Source of the DNA: Dethiobacter sp.
Lineage (GTDB): Bacteria; Bacillota; Dethiobacteria; Dethiobacterales; Dethiobacteraceae
Direction: 5' to 3'
NCBI GenBank assembly: GCA_018335875.1
Contig: JAGXRN010000043.1
Coordinates: 1-47,639 of the forward strand
Length of the DNA: 47,639 nt
Shown here: positions 25,038 through 33,481 of the stretch, in pieces
Numbering within the stretch: the first letter of the stretch is position 1
Layout of the letters: the number at the start of each line of letters is the position of its first letter
The notes under the pieces: model-generated
Databases searched by the model: none
Seen by the model: the letters and a program-made list of their open reading frames with translations, nothing else
Told to the model about the DNA's origin: nothing
Made by a program: the position numbers and the translations under genes

Positions 25038-25995
25038 TTTTTTCCTCCCGTTTAATCAGTCTATAAAAAGCTTGCTGAAACCTTGGATATAAACCTTCCG
25101 GAATTAGGAATAGTACAATTATAAGAATAACCCCATAAATGATAAGGTGGAGGCCGTGTAAAGAACCCCCCACCCAGGCTCTTAACAGCTGAGTCAAGGG
25201 TAATATTAAAATAGCACCGAATACAGGCCCCATAGACGTTCCAAGACCACCAACTATTGCTATTAATGGTGCTTGTGCAGCAATGTTGATTCCAAAAACA
25301 TTTATTGGATCAATGTAAAACATATATTGCGCATATAAGGTGCCGCCAACAGCAGCCAAAGAGGAGCTAATTCCAGAAGCTAGCAAACGAGCTCTGAAAG
25401 TGTTAACACCTACTATTCTTGCCGCATCGTCATCTTCACGATAAGCCGTTAAAAAATATCCCAGTTTTGATTTGTCAATATAAATGGTAACACTAATAAC
25501 AAGGACCAAATATAAAAAGGCTATGATTACATAGGGTAATCTATTGGTAAATGCCATTAACAAAAATCCTGTATTGAAAGGCAAGGAGAGACCCTCGGAG
25601 CCTTTTGTTAAGCTACGCCAGTAAACAGCTATAATTAGCATCAATTGGCCAAAGGCAAGAGTTGCTAAAACAAAGAAATGGCCTTTCAACTTAAAGCATA
25701 TGGCCCCAAGAAATATCCCGATCATACATGAGATAGCTGCTCCGGCCAGCATTCCAAGCCATGGAGACACCCCCAGGTGAATGTAGAGAAGAGAAGAAGT
25801 GTAGGCACCGATACCTATAAAGGCGCTGTGCGCAATGGAAAACTGTCCGGCAAATCCGCCTAGTATGTTCCAGGACCCTGCAAGCGCCGCCCATAATAAT
25901 GCCTGAAATATAATTCCCATCACAAAATTATTACTATTATAGAGCAACATAAAAATTAGCATAATTAAGAAAATCCCTGCATCAAATTTCCTCAT
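25003..25995 (-). CDS. livM: branched-chain amino acid type ABC transporter, permease LivM
   Basis: 330 residues, about nine membrane helices. GGFAGQFSIAHSAFIGIGAY is the LivM N-terminal signature, and the cytoplasmic loop with YREDDDAARIVGVNTFRARL is the EAA-like contact site for the ATPases. AAGGTGG precedes the ATG at 25995; only two bases separate it from the livH stop. Confidence 0.92.
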   Translation of the reverse strand: MRKFDAGIFLIMLIFMLLYNSNNFVMGIIFQALLWAALAGSWNILGGFAGQFSIAHSAFIGIGAYTSSLLYIHLGVSPWLGMLAGAAISCMIGIFLGAICFKLKGHFFVLATLAFGQLMLIIAVYWRSLTKGSEGLSLPFNTGFLLMAFTNRLPYVIIAFLYLVLVISVTIYIDKSKLGYFLTAYREDDDAARIVGVNTFRARLLASGISSSLAAVGGTLYAQYMFYIDPINVFGINIAAQAPLIAIVGGLGTSMGPVFGAILILPLTQLLRAWVGGSLHGLHLIIYGVILIIVLFLIPEGLYPRFQQAFYRLIKREEKNAGTKKSVKGV

Positions 25996-25997
25996 TG

Positions 25998-26885
25998 TTA
26001 AGCCACCTTCAACTTTTTTCCAAACAACCCGGAAGGTTTAAATATTAATACACAAATAAATATTATGAAATAAATTGCCTGTTTCATGGCGGGATCAATA
26101 AAATATCCACTCAGAGTTTCGACAATTCCTATAAATATGCTCGCAATGATTGCTCCCTTTATACTCCCCAAACCACCCATTACTATAATCACAACAGCAA
26201 CAAGGGTAAACTGAAAACCAACCGTGGGGTAAACAAAATAAAGCGGCAATAAAAGACCTGCAGCCAGTCCCAGCGTCGAAATTCCTATAGCAAAAGTAAT
26301 CATAAATACTTTATCAATATTTATACCCATAAGCATAGCCGCATTTCGATCTTGCGAGGTGGCCCTGATTGCACGACCTATCCAGGTATATTTGAGAAAT
26401 AAATAGATTAGCAGGGCAGCAAACAAAGCAACGGCAAATATTAAAATCCTTGAAAAATTTAAAAATACACCACCGACTTCCCATGTTAACTGGGCTATCG
26501 GAATCCGAATTGTCCTGAAATTCCCTGTCCAGAACATCAATGCCAAATTCTGAAGAATTAGTGATAAGCCCAAAGTAGCAAAAATATGTACGTGACGGGG
26601 CTTGTCAATAGTGGGGCGGATAATAAATCTTTCCACTAATAATCCTAAAACGAACATTAGAATAATAACAACAAGCAGTGAAATATAAGGGTGAATATTG
26701 TAAAGTTCAAACATCCAGTAAATTGCGTAAAGACTTATCATGAGAAAATCCCCATGAGCCAGATTTACAATATTCATAACACCTAATGTCAGCGTCAGAC
26801 CAACGCTGACAAGCGTGTAAATTCCACCGAATAATAATCCGCTTACTAAAAGCTGTATGAAAGTTTGTAGATCTATTAAAAACAC
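25998..26885 (-). CDS. livH: branched-chain amino acid type ABC transporter, permease LivH
   Basis: 295 residues with eight or so membrane helices; TLTLGVMNIVNLAHGDFLM and TSQDRNAAMLMGINIDKV are LivH hallmarks. The start is uncertain: the GTG at 26885 directly touches its only ribosome site (GAGGGG), whereas the ATA at 26874-26876 is eight bases from it and gives a start (IDLQTFIQLLVSG) matching the usual N-terminus. A hairpin separates it from livK. Confidence 0.9.
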   Translation of the reverse strand: MFLIDLQTFIQLLVSGLLFGGIYTLVSVGLTLTLGVMNIVNLAHGDFLMISLYAIYWMFELYNIHPYISLLVVIILMFVLGLLVERFIIRPTIDKPRHVHIFATLGLSLILQNLALMFWTGNFRTIRIPIAQLTWEVGGVFLNFSRILIFAVALFAALLIYLFLKYTWIGRAIRATSQDRNAAMLMGINIDKVFMITFAIGISTLGLAAGLLLPLYFVYPTVGFQFTLVAVVIIVMGGLGSIKGAIIASIFIGIVETLSGYFIDPAMKQAIYFIIFICVLIFKPSGLFGKKLKVA

Positions 26886-26900
26886 CCCTCAAATGTTATT

Positions 26901-26933
26901 GTGCAGCAGGAGGAAAAACCCCTCCCGCTGCAC
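26901..26933 (-). other. stem-loop between livK and livH
   Basis: GTGCAGC (26901-26907) pairs with GCTGCAC (26927-26933) and GGAGG (26909-26913) with CCTCC (26921-26925). No T run follows on the minus strand, so it more likely stabilises the livK message or limits read-through than fully terminates, a common way to make more binding protein than permease. Confidence 0.65.
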
Positions 26934-26945
26934 CCTTTATTTTTT

Positions 26946-28214
26946 TCAGAATTTGGGAGTAGTAATTGAAATAATCTCCGGATAAACAGCCTTCAGCTTT
27001 CCGTCCTGCCATTGCATAACTGCCGCAAATGCCTGCTCATTGTGGCCTGAGTGTGGCTTATCGGGGCCAATAAATCTAATACCATAACCCAGTATAGTAT
27101 CACCTTCATCGATATTCAACTCAAATGCAGCTTCGCGAACTGAATCAGCATCAATATTCTCAACATTCGGCAACACTTCTGTTAAAAATATCCACGCGCC
27201 GTTAAATCCGTTTAAAACACTAACACCAGGCTCAATTCCCCTTCTTTCTTTATATCTTCTCACCAGTTCATCGAATATTTCCCTGACCTCTGGTTTCATC
27301 TTATCCGGGTTTACACCAGAAGTAATACCTGCTGCAAATATTCCGTTGACGTCGTCGCCCATAGCCGAGGCAAAGTCAGCAGTTCCATGACTTGCTGTAG
27401 TCCCGATAATTACAGGTGGGTTGAATCCCAACTCTTTGGACTCCCTCGCCAGTAGTATTGAATCGTTAACAAAAGAGACAGCCATTAGAACATCGGGCCG
27501 GTGTGATCTTAATTCAAGTACAAGGGAGGATAATTCTACAGACTGTGCGCTGTAGCTGGAAATCATGATAAAATCAAAGTCATAATTGTCTACTAAAGAA
27601 GTGAGATTGGCTGCGCTTGAAGACCCAAAAGCAGAGTCTTCATAAACAAGAGCTACCTTTAAATCTTTAGGGGCTTTACCCAATCTCTCCGCTACCACAT
27701 TTTGCGTGAAATCCAGCATTTGTTCTGCCATTTGTTTAGCTCTGAAAGTAGGCCTAAAAACATATTTAAAACCTCTATCCGTAATCCCATCCGCAATACC
27801 TTCTACTTCCCAGTAAAATACTTTGTTTCTTTCTGATACAGCAGTGGCAGCCAAAGAAAGCCCGCTTGCCTGTGTACCTATTATCATTTTAACATTCCTT
27901 GTAGTAATGAGCCTTTCAGCTTCTTGTGTAGCGGCTGTAGCGTCTGGTGCATCTGCTGAAACAAAGTTCACCATCCTGCCATTTATGCCGCCCCTTTCAT
28001 TAACCATTTCCCTTGCTATATCTACTCCATCAAAGGTCATTTGTCCATTCACTGCCATCGGTCCGCTTGCAGGAAATATAGTGCCGATTACTATTGGCTC
28101 TGCATTTTCCTGCGGTGTAGTGACTGTACCACCTCTACCGCCGCATGCCGTTCCAATAATAGAAAGCAGAAAAATACACAGAATCAAAACTACAAACCTG
28201 TCTCTTTTAATCAA
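26946..28214 (-). CDS. livK: ABC transporter substrate-binding lipoprotein, LivK type
   Basis: 422 residues. A signal peptide ends in the lipobox-like IIGTAC (Cys 24), so a lipoprotein on the outer face of the membrane. The mature part, from PIVIGTIFPASGPMAVNGQ, is a type I periplasmic binding fold. The family binds branched-chain amino acids, amides, urea or aromatic acids; the ligand is not readable. It starts at a TTG (28214) after GGAGGG and is first in livKHMGF. Its position between hutH and fchA makes histidine or a breakdown product a possible ligand (inference). Confidence 0.92.
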   Translation of the reverse strand: MIKRDRFVVLILCIFLLSIIGTACGGRGGTVTTPQENAEPIVIGTIFPASGPMAVNGQMTFDGVDIAREMVNERGGINGRMVNFVSADAPDATAATQEAERLITTRNVKMIIGTQASGLSLAATAVSERNKVFYWEVEGIADGITDRGFKYVFRPTFRAKQMAEQMLDFTQNVVAERLGKAPKDLKVALVYEDSAFGSSSAANLTSLVDNYDFDFIMISSYSAQSVELSSLVLELRSHRPDVLMAVSFVNDSILLARESKELGFNPPVIIGTTASHGTADFASAMGDDVNGIFAAGITSGVNPDKMKPEVREIFDELVRRYKERRGIEPGVSVLNGFNGAWIFLTEVLPNVENIDADSVREAAFELNIDEGDTILGYGIRFIGPDKPHSGHNEQAFAAVMQWQDGKLKAVYPEIISITTPKF

Positions 28215-28598
28215 TTTTAACCCTCCTGTTGTTTAATTTTCACAATTCATCCAATAAAAAACATATGACTAAAATTTCATCCCTCCTCTCTGCGATTTCT
28301 TAAAACTTCCTATAATTGGAGACTATTCTAATTTTATTATCAGTTAATTTTATCTATTTAAAGAACTTCTTAACTAATACCTATCTAAAAATCAAAGAGG
28401 CCCCTCTACGGTTTTTGTATACCGATAAAAGAGCCCCCCTGTTAGCTAATAACTCTGAGGCATGCTTCTCAGTGTAAATTAATTTTGGATTTTCAAAAAG
28501 GTTTATTATAGTGCCTTATTTGACATAATTATTAAAATTCCTGCTAAATTTGCAATGATCTAAAAACTTTGTTAAGACTGAATCGTAAATACTATTAA
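28215..28598 (-). other. intergenic region upstream of livK
   Basis: 384 AT-rich bases without a gene. It contains small palindromes (CTGAG/CTCAG at about 28455-28472, AGAGGCCCCTCT at about 28395-28406) and a second good ribosome site (GAGGAGG) followed by a three-codon frame. I could not identify a convincing promoter or a known riboswitch class. Confidence 0.3.
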
Positions 28599-29040
28599 TT
28601 AAATACCGAACATGGCAAAATCAATTTTTCCTCCACCCCCGGAGATGGCTTGGTGGACTTCTTTTAGGTCACCGTCGGTAATGACCACACGTTTTTTAGG
28701 TTCTCTGCCATGGAAAGCGAGCTTAAGCGTAGGAGCCTCGGGTGTTATACCCACTATATGGTAAAAAACCATAGAGCGGCGTCCTGCCCGTAACTGCAGC
28801 ACAAAGAGCGCTTTGTGCTGCTTCTCTGTTGGACCTGGCACCATAAACCGAGTTTATATAAGGAGTGGCCCCTGACTCCGAATATGCCGTGATTTCACCA
28901 AACCGGGGAATATTATTTTCCAGGTAAGGAGTACAGTTGTAGGTAAGAGTGGCCCCTATTGCCTTGTAAGCAGCTCTGGTGCGTTCTATAATTGCTGTAT
29001 CTACAGTGTTAATAATGATACTTCCTGGAAATACTCCAGA
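28599..29040 (-). pseudogene. remnant of an aconitase X (AcnX, DUF521) gene
   Basis: From 29040 down the minus strand reads TRAAYKAIGATLTYNCTPYL, then NNIPRFGEITAYSESGATPY and NSVYGARSNREAAQSA, which is the AcnX active-site region (CTPYL..N.PRFGE..A..ES...NS..GAR.NRE). After that the frame shifts twice. GRTPLYG is readable in one frame, and VFYHIVGITPEAPTLKLAF to GKIDFAMFG in another, so about 70 residues of the middle are deleted and both ends are missing (AcnX is about 400 residues). Intact relatives dehydrate hydroxyprolines or mevalonate-5-phosphate. Confidence 0.75.
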
Positions 29041-29102
29041 TTAAAGCCGTAGATTAAAATACGGAACCTGCGTGACGCACTTTAAGTGCCCCTTCCTCAA
29101 GA

Positions 29103-29414
29103 TCAGATCGTGTCAGGCAGTTTTCCCCCAGGCTGCCGACACTGGAAAACCTCCAGGCGGAGTCTCCCATTAGATGCGTGGCGGCAATGGTGTCCATACC
29201 GGCACATCCCGGATACAACTTTCTTACCAGCTAAAGACATGTCAGATAGCGGCACAGCATCAATGGAATCCTGCAAGCCTTGGACAACAGCTTCCTTTAC
29301 ATCTGTAACGGGTTCAAAGGGGTAAGGCAGGAGTTCTGCCCTGAATTTCCACTCCCCCGGTAGGGGGACATCTAATGTTGCCTCTCTTCCCCACGGCAAC
29401 CGGACTATACACAT
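29103..29414 (-). pseudogene. N-terminal remnant of a LarA-like (DUF2088) gene
   Basis: The ATG at 29414 still has AAAGGTGGTG upstream. The first about 65 residues, with VRLPWGREATLDVPLPG at the start and VPLSDMSLAGKKVV at the end, match the N-terminal domain of nickel-dependent lactate-racemase-like proteins. The frame then turns into low-quality sequence. In the +1 frame another 50 codons are open, but I do not recognise them. The remaining 350 or so residues of a LarA protein are absent; AcnX debris follows 60 bases later. Confidence 0.55.
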
Positions 29415-29531
29415 TTTGTACACCACCTTTGTACGGGACAACTCAAAAGAAAATGATGTGTCCCTAAGATAGCTTCACTAGCAGGTTAATGCATCTATAC
29501 TCTTAAATAGTGGATAAATGAAAAATTACGC

Positions 29532-29555
29532 AAAAAGATACTGACACTGAGTCAG
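29532..29555 (-). terminator. weak terminator after hutH
   Basis: Minus strand: CTGAC, loop TCAGT, GTCAG (29541-29555), then TATCTTTTT. The stem is only five base pairs. Confidence 0.4.
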
Positions 29556-29570
29556 GGCGATGGACTTACT

Positions 29571-31103
29571 TTAGCTACTTTCACAGGCCAAGCATTGACT
29601 GACGCCAAAAACTTTTTGCGCAATCAACCCGCTCTTTATCAGATCAACTATTTGCTTCACATCGTTATACATAACTCTGTCTTTTTCCAAAATGGAAACC
29701 CTGCTGCGTATACAGTCATAAGCTTTTTTTGTCCCTTCGCCCAGCCGGCAGGGAAAGTAGAATTCAAACGCCTGAGCGGAGCAAAAAAGCTCAATTGCCA
29801 TTACATTAGTTGTGTTTTCTAAGATATTTCGCGCTTTCCGTGCCGCAATCGTCCCCATGCTGACATGGTCTTCCTGGTACGCTGAAGTCGGAATGGAATC
29901 AACACTGGCAGGCGAGGCCAGGACTTTATTTTCAGAGACCAGGGCGGCGGCTGTATACTGGGTCAGCATGCAGCCCGAGTTTAGCCCGCTATCCTTAATT
30001 AAAAAGGGGGGTAATTCTTTCAGCTCCGAAGCAAGGAGCTGAGAAATCCGGCAGTTGGCAATATTGGCTATCTCCGACATGGCTATGCCCAGAAAATCCA
30101 TAGCCAGAGCTACGGGTTGGCCATGAAAATTGCCGGCGGAGATGACCTTATCAAGCGGTGGAAAAATCAGCGGATTGTCAGTGGCTGAATTTATTTCAAT
30201 CTCCACCACACGCCGCGTATAGGCAACAGCATCACGGGAAGCCCCGTGCACCTGAGGCGTGCAGCGCAGGCTGTAAGGATCCTGAATACGGTATTCACCT
30301 ACAGATGAAATCAGTTCACTGCCGGCAAGTATTGAACGTAGATTTTCAGCTGACCTTATCTGTCCGGGATGAGGCCTCACCAGGTTTATGTTTTCATCGA
30401 AGGCTTCAGTAATCCCGCGCAATGCCTCTATGGTCATGGCTGCCGCAATATCAGCGGTATCAAGCAGCACCTCGCTGTCATATACCGCCAAAGCGGCAAT
30501 GGCAGTCATCACCGCAGTACCGTTAATCAGTGCCAAGCCTTCCTTGGCATCCAAAACCACAGGACTTATACCGGCCAACTTCAGCGCCCCGGCGCCATCC
30601 ATACGGACTCCCTCATAGATAACTTCGCCCTCGCCAATCAGAGGCAGCGCCATATGGGCAAGGGGAACCAGGTCTCCGCTGGCGCCGACTGAACCCTGGC
30701 AGGGGACAAGCGGGTGGATACCTTTGTTCAACATTTCTATCAATGTCTGTAAAACAGAGAGGCGGATGCCGGAATTGCCTTTAGCCAGAGTATTGGCCCG
30801 CAGCAGCATAATAGCCCTGATTACCTCTTCAGACAGCATCTCACCGACGCCGACCGCATGACTGCGTATCAGGTTATTCTGCAGTTGGGCTGTTTGTTCT
30901 TTAGAGATTATCACATTGCTGAGTTTGCCAAAGCCTGTTGTAATCCCATAAACTACTTCGCCTGTTTCAACAAGCCGGCAAACCATAGCTCTTGACTTAT
31001 TGATTGCCTTTTCTGCTTCCGATGAAATCCTGACTTTAACCCCGTGCCGGGAAACCGCCACCATTTGTTCGATTGTTAACCGGTTGCCATCAATGATAAT
31101 CAT
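29571..31103 (-). CDS. hutH: histidine ammonia-lyase
   Basis: 510 residues, normal length. The ASG tripeptide that cyclises to the MIO electrophile is in GSVGASGDLVPLAH. YGITTGFGKLSNV, NGTAVMTAIAALAV, NFHGQPVALAMDF and SAYQEDHVSMGTIAARKA are further family blocks. It removes ammonia from histidine to give trans-urocanate. The ATG at 31103 lies after GGGGGAT; the frame extends 17 codons further without a good site. It follows hutP by 106 bases, and the spacer has UAG triplets typical of HutP control. Confidence 0.96.
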   Translation of the reverse strand: MIIIDGNRLTIEQMVAVSRHGVKVRISSEAEKAINKSRAMVCRLVETGEVVYGITTGFGKLSNVIISKEQTAQLQNNLIRSHAVGVGEMLSEEVIRAIMLLRANTLAKGNSGIRLSVLQTLIEMLNKGIHPLVPCQGSVGASGDLVPLAHMALPLIGEGEVIYEGVRMDGAGALKLAGISPVVLDAKEGLALINGTAVMTAIAALAVYDSEVLLDTADIAAAMTIEALRGITEAFDENINLVRPHPGQIRSAENLRSILAGSELISSVGEYRIQDPYSLRCTPQVHGASRDAVAYTRRVVEIEINSATDNPLIFPPLDKVISAGNFHGQPVALAMDFLGIAMSEIANIANCRISQLLASELKELPPFLIKDSGLNSGCMLTQYTAAALVSENKVLASPASVDSIPTSAYQEDHVSMGTIAARKARNILENTTNVMAIELFCSAQAFEFYFPCRLGEGTKKAYDCIRSRVSILEKDRVMYNDVKQIVDLIKSGLIAQKVFGVSQCLACESS

Positions 31104-31175
31104 TAATTTATCCCCCACACATGTAAGATTAGTTAAGCTGCATTGATTAATCAAGAGATAAGGATGGCAAACCCT

Positions 31176-31192
31176 CTATTGACTATTGTCTA
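31176..31192 (-). promoter_or_regulatory. HutP-binding element: three UAG triplets with four-base spacing
   Basis: In the hutP-hutH spacer the message reads UAG-ACAA-UAG-UCAA-UAG (31192 down to 31176). HutP hexamers bind RNA with NAG triplets separated by four bases, when loaded with L-histidine and Mg2+. The fit is exact. I do not see a standard terminator hairpin with a U run around it, so control may act on RNA structure, pausing or hutH translation rather than on a classic terminator. Confidence 0.7.
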
Positions 31193-31209
31193 TGGATTTT
31201 TCAAATATC

Positions 31210-31644
31210 TCAGATATGATTTATGCCAAGACCAAGCGCCTCGTGTTCAAACCCTTTGATTGGCGCTCCTATGGTCCCGTAAAGAACAACAGCAATCCAG
31301 ACTCCCTCGTTTTGCTCACCATGCTTTTTTGGTCCTTTTACAATTGTAAAGCGAAGGCCCACAGTTCTCAGAATATTTCCAAGCGCCAGCTGTCCGCGGC
31401 AAATGCCGCTTAAAGCTTCAAGCACAGCATGATAAAGAGCGTGCTCTTCCCTGTAATTTTCAGATATCAATCCTTGCCTTTTGGCGGTTGTTTCTACAGC
31501 GGCAATAACCTTTTCCATATTCATGGAGCCCACTTTGCCCCTGGCTACGAGGAACCCCATTTTACTGGCTTCTTCAATTAAACTCTGATAGCTGTCTTCC
31601 TCCTCCAGCACCACGCGCAAAGCCACCTGACCAAGGGTTTTCAT
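31210..31644 (-). CDS. hutP: HutP, histidine-responsive antitermination protein
   Basis: 144 residues, close to the 148 of B. subtilis HutP. Conserved blocks are GKVGSMNMEKVIAAVETTA, YREEHALYHAVLEALSG, LGNILRTVGLRF and GTIGAPIKGFEHEALGLGIN. The histidines of EEHALYHA and FEHEA correspond to the Mg2+/L-histidine ligands. The ATG has GAGGAGG upstream. As in B. subtilis, hutP is first and hutH second, but here the rest of the hut genes are 7 kb away and separately transcribed. Confidence 0.93.
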   Translation of the reverse strand: MKTLGQVALRVVLEEEDSYQSLIEEASKMGFLVARGKVGSMNMEKVIAAVETTAKRQGLISENYREEHALYHAVLEALSGICRGQLALGNILRTVGLRFTIVKGPKKHGEQNEGVWIAVVLYGTIGAPIKGFEHEALGLGINHI

Positions 31645-31700
31645 GCTACTGCACCTCCTCTTACCTATAGTATTTAAATCTTCAAGTTAATAATATTAAT

Positions 31701-31745
31701 AAAAAAAGGGAGCCTTTATAACCAAACGGTTTAAAGACGTACCCT
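31701..31745 (-). terminator. terminator upstream of hutP
   Basis: Minus strand: an imperfect stem with AGGG/CCCT, CTTT/AAAG and AACC/GGTT segments around loop GTTT, followed by eight T residues. It could end the upstream flavoprotein operon or act as an attenuator in a long hutP leader; the distance to hutP (57 bases) allows either. Confidence 0.65.
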
Positions 31746-31846
31746 CTAAAATCTGCTTTAGTCTATGGGTAACGCACTTTCAGTACACTTTTATTTATAT
31801 ATTATTCTATAGTTCTTAATTAAACTCCTGCACAATCCAAAAAACT

Positions 31847-33481
31847 TTAAAAAATTTTATGTTCCGGACTGTTCGCTGGCTCAGGTTTGTGCGTATAATG
31901 CGGTAAAAGTATGGGCGCAGCGATTTCTCTGCTATCTAATCCCTGTTCTCTGAGTTCACGCTGGAAGGCAGCAACATGGTCAAGTGTCGGCTGCTTAAGC
32001 TTTACCTCCTTTGATTTAAGTGCAGCATTGATGCCGGCTCTGCGGCCAAAGACCAGGATGTCAAGCAGAGAATTGCCGGCCAGCCTGTTTCTTCCCTGCA
32101 CTCCGCCGGTGTTTTCGCCGGCGGCAAACAGATTTTCTATCCCTGTCATGCTATCGGCGTTGATTTCCATGCCGCCGTTTTGATAGTGGATAGTGGGATA
32201 GACAATGATGGGGTCACGGCTGATGTTGATGCCAAAGCGGGAATACTGACGGACCATGGCAGGGAAATTCTTCTCCACAGTACCTTGGCCGTGGATGACA
32301 TCAAGCAGCGGCGTGTCAAGCCAGATACCGGCCATGCCGCCGGGAACAGGGACGCCGAGCTTTTTTTCCCGGCACTCCCTGATAAAAGCAGCCGCTTCCA
32401 CGTCACGCGTCTCCAGGTGATGAACAAATAACTCCGCCTGCACATTAAGCGGTGTGGCGCCCATACCGCGCAATTTCTCAGTAACAAGCAGGCCTAAAAT
32501 TTGGGGGGGAAACAGCGCTCCGGTTGGGTGGTACTGGACTGAATCCACAAATTTAAGTTTGGCGCCGGCGCGGTAAGCCATTACCAAACCATCTGCGGTG
32601 GCTCCGTTGTGGTTGGTGGTGGGGAACCCCTGGTAGTGCAGGCGCCCTGAGCCGCCCGCAGCAAGGATTACAGTCTTGGCGCGGGCAATTAAATACTTCC
32701 CGGTCTCCAGGTTGTATAATACAGCGCCTGCCGCTTTGCCGTCCTCGTCCAGAATTAATTCAACCGCCGGCGAAAATTCTACAACCTCTATGCCGCGGCT
32801 GCGCACTTCATCCCTCAGGACGCGCATTATCTCGGCGCCGCTGTAGTCCCTGGCAGGGTGCATTCTGCGCCTGGATGTACCGCCGCCGTGAACAGGCTTT
32901 AACGTGCCGTCATGCTCACGGTCAAACATCACTCCCAACTGAGCCAGCCACTTGATAACTTTTGGCGCATCCAGGGCAAGATTATATATCAATTCCGGTG
33001 TGTTGGTGTAGTGCCCGCCGCCTATAGTATCAAGATAATGGATGGCGGGAGAGTCAGAGGGCAGTGTTGCCGCCTGGATACCACCCTGGGCCATAACTGT
33101 ATTGCTGTCGCCAAAGCGCAGTTTTGTGACAACAAGCGTTTTTACCCCCTGTTCATGCGCCATTAAAGCAGCTGATGCCCCGGCGCCGCCGCCGCCTATG
33201 ATAAGGACATCAACATCATAGTCAAATTCATTTAAATTCAGGCTGGCGTCTCTGATACGGCTTTTAGCCTGCAGCAGAAACGCCAGCTCTTTTGGCGCAC
33301 GCTCGCCCTTGTTTACACCCGCCTCCAGGGTGGTGAATCCTTCTTTAACATGGTCGGGATGGAATCTTTCCAGCACATCTTGCTTTTCATCAGCGGTCAT
33401 GCGCCTGAATTCCTTACCCAGCCTGCTTAGCCTTGTTTCCTCCACTTTTTTAATCAGGTTTCTTATTTCAGGTGTATACAT
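31847..33481 (-). CDS. FAD-dependent fumarate reductase/succinate dehydrogenase-type flavoprotein
   Basis: 544 residues. FAD-binding GGGGAGASAALMAHEQG follows a 90-residue N-terminal extension. GDSNTVMAQGGIQAA, HPARDYSGAEIMRVL, VQYHPTG, a capping domain and the C-terminal ENLFAAGENTGGVQGRNRL and AGNSLLDILVFGRRAG define the SdhA/FrdA/aspartate-oxidase superfamily. It has no signal peptide and no cytochrome or iron-sulfur subunit nearby. I prefer the ATG at 33481 (AAGGATG upstream) over 33490. It closes the AtuA-DUF4387-MmgE operon, so it may have reduced or oxidised the product of that pathway; the substrate is unknown. Confidence 0.88.
   Translation of the reverse strand: MYTPEIRNLIKKVEETRLSRLGKEFRRMTADEKQDVLERFHPDHVKEGFTTLEAGVNKGERAPKELAFLLQAKSRIRDASLNLNEFDYDVDVLIIGGGGAGASAALMAHEQGVKTLVVTKLRFGDSNTVMAQGGIQAATLPSDSPAIHYLDTIGGGHYTNTPELIYNLALDAPKVIKWLAQLGVMFDREHDGTLKPVHGGGTSRRRMHPARDYSGAEIMRVLRDEVRSRGIEVVEFSPAVELILDEDGKAAGAVLYNLETGKYLIARAKTVILAAGGSGRLHYQGFPTTNHNGATADGLVMAYRAGAKLKFVDSVQYHPTGALFPPQILGLLVTEKLRGMGATPLNVQAELFVHHLETRDVEAAAFIRECREKKLGVPVPGGMAGIWLDTPLLDVIHGQGTVEKNFPAMVRQYSRFGINISRDPIIVYPTIHYQNGGMEINADSMTGIENLFAAGENTGGVQGRNRLAGNSLLDILVFGRRAGINAALKSKEVKLKQPTLDHVAAFQRELREQGLDSREIAAPILLPHYTHKPEPANSPEHKIF

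Noticed and set aside
28381..28475. Riboswitch or T-box upstream of livK
   Set aside because: Only short isolated stems; no conserved core of a known class and no terminator with a U run leading to livK.
31847..33481. Firm assignment of the flavoprotein as urocanate reductase because it lies near hutH
   Set aside because: It belongs by spacing to the AtuA-DUF4387-MmgE operon and is separated from hutP by a terminator; it also lacks an FMN domain. I kept this only as a testable alternative.
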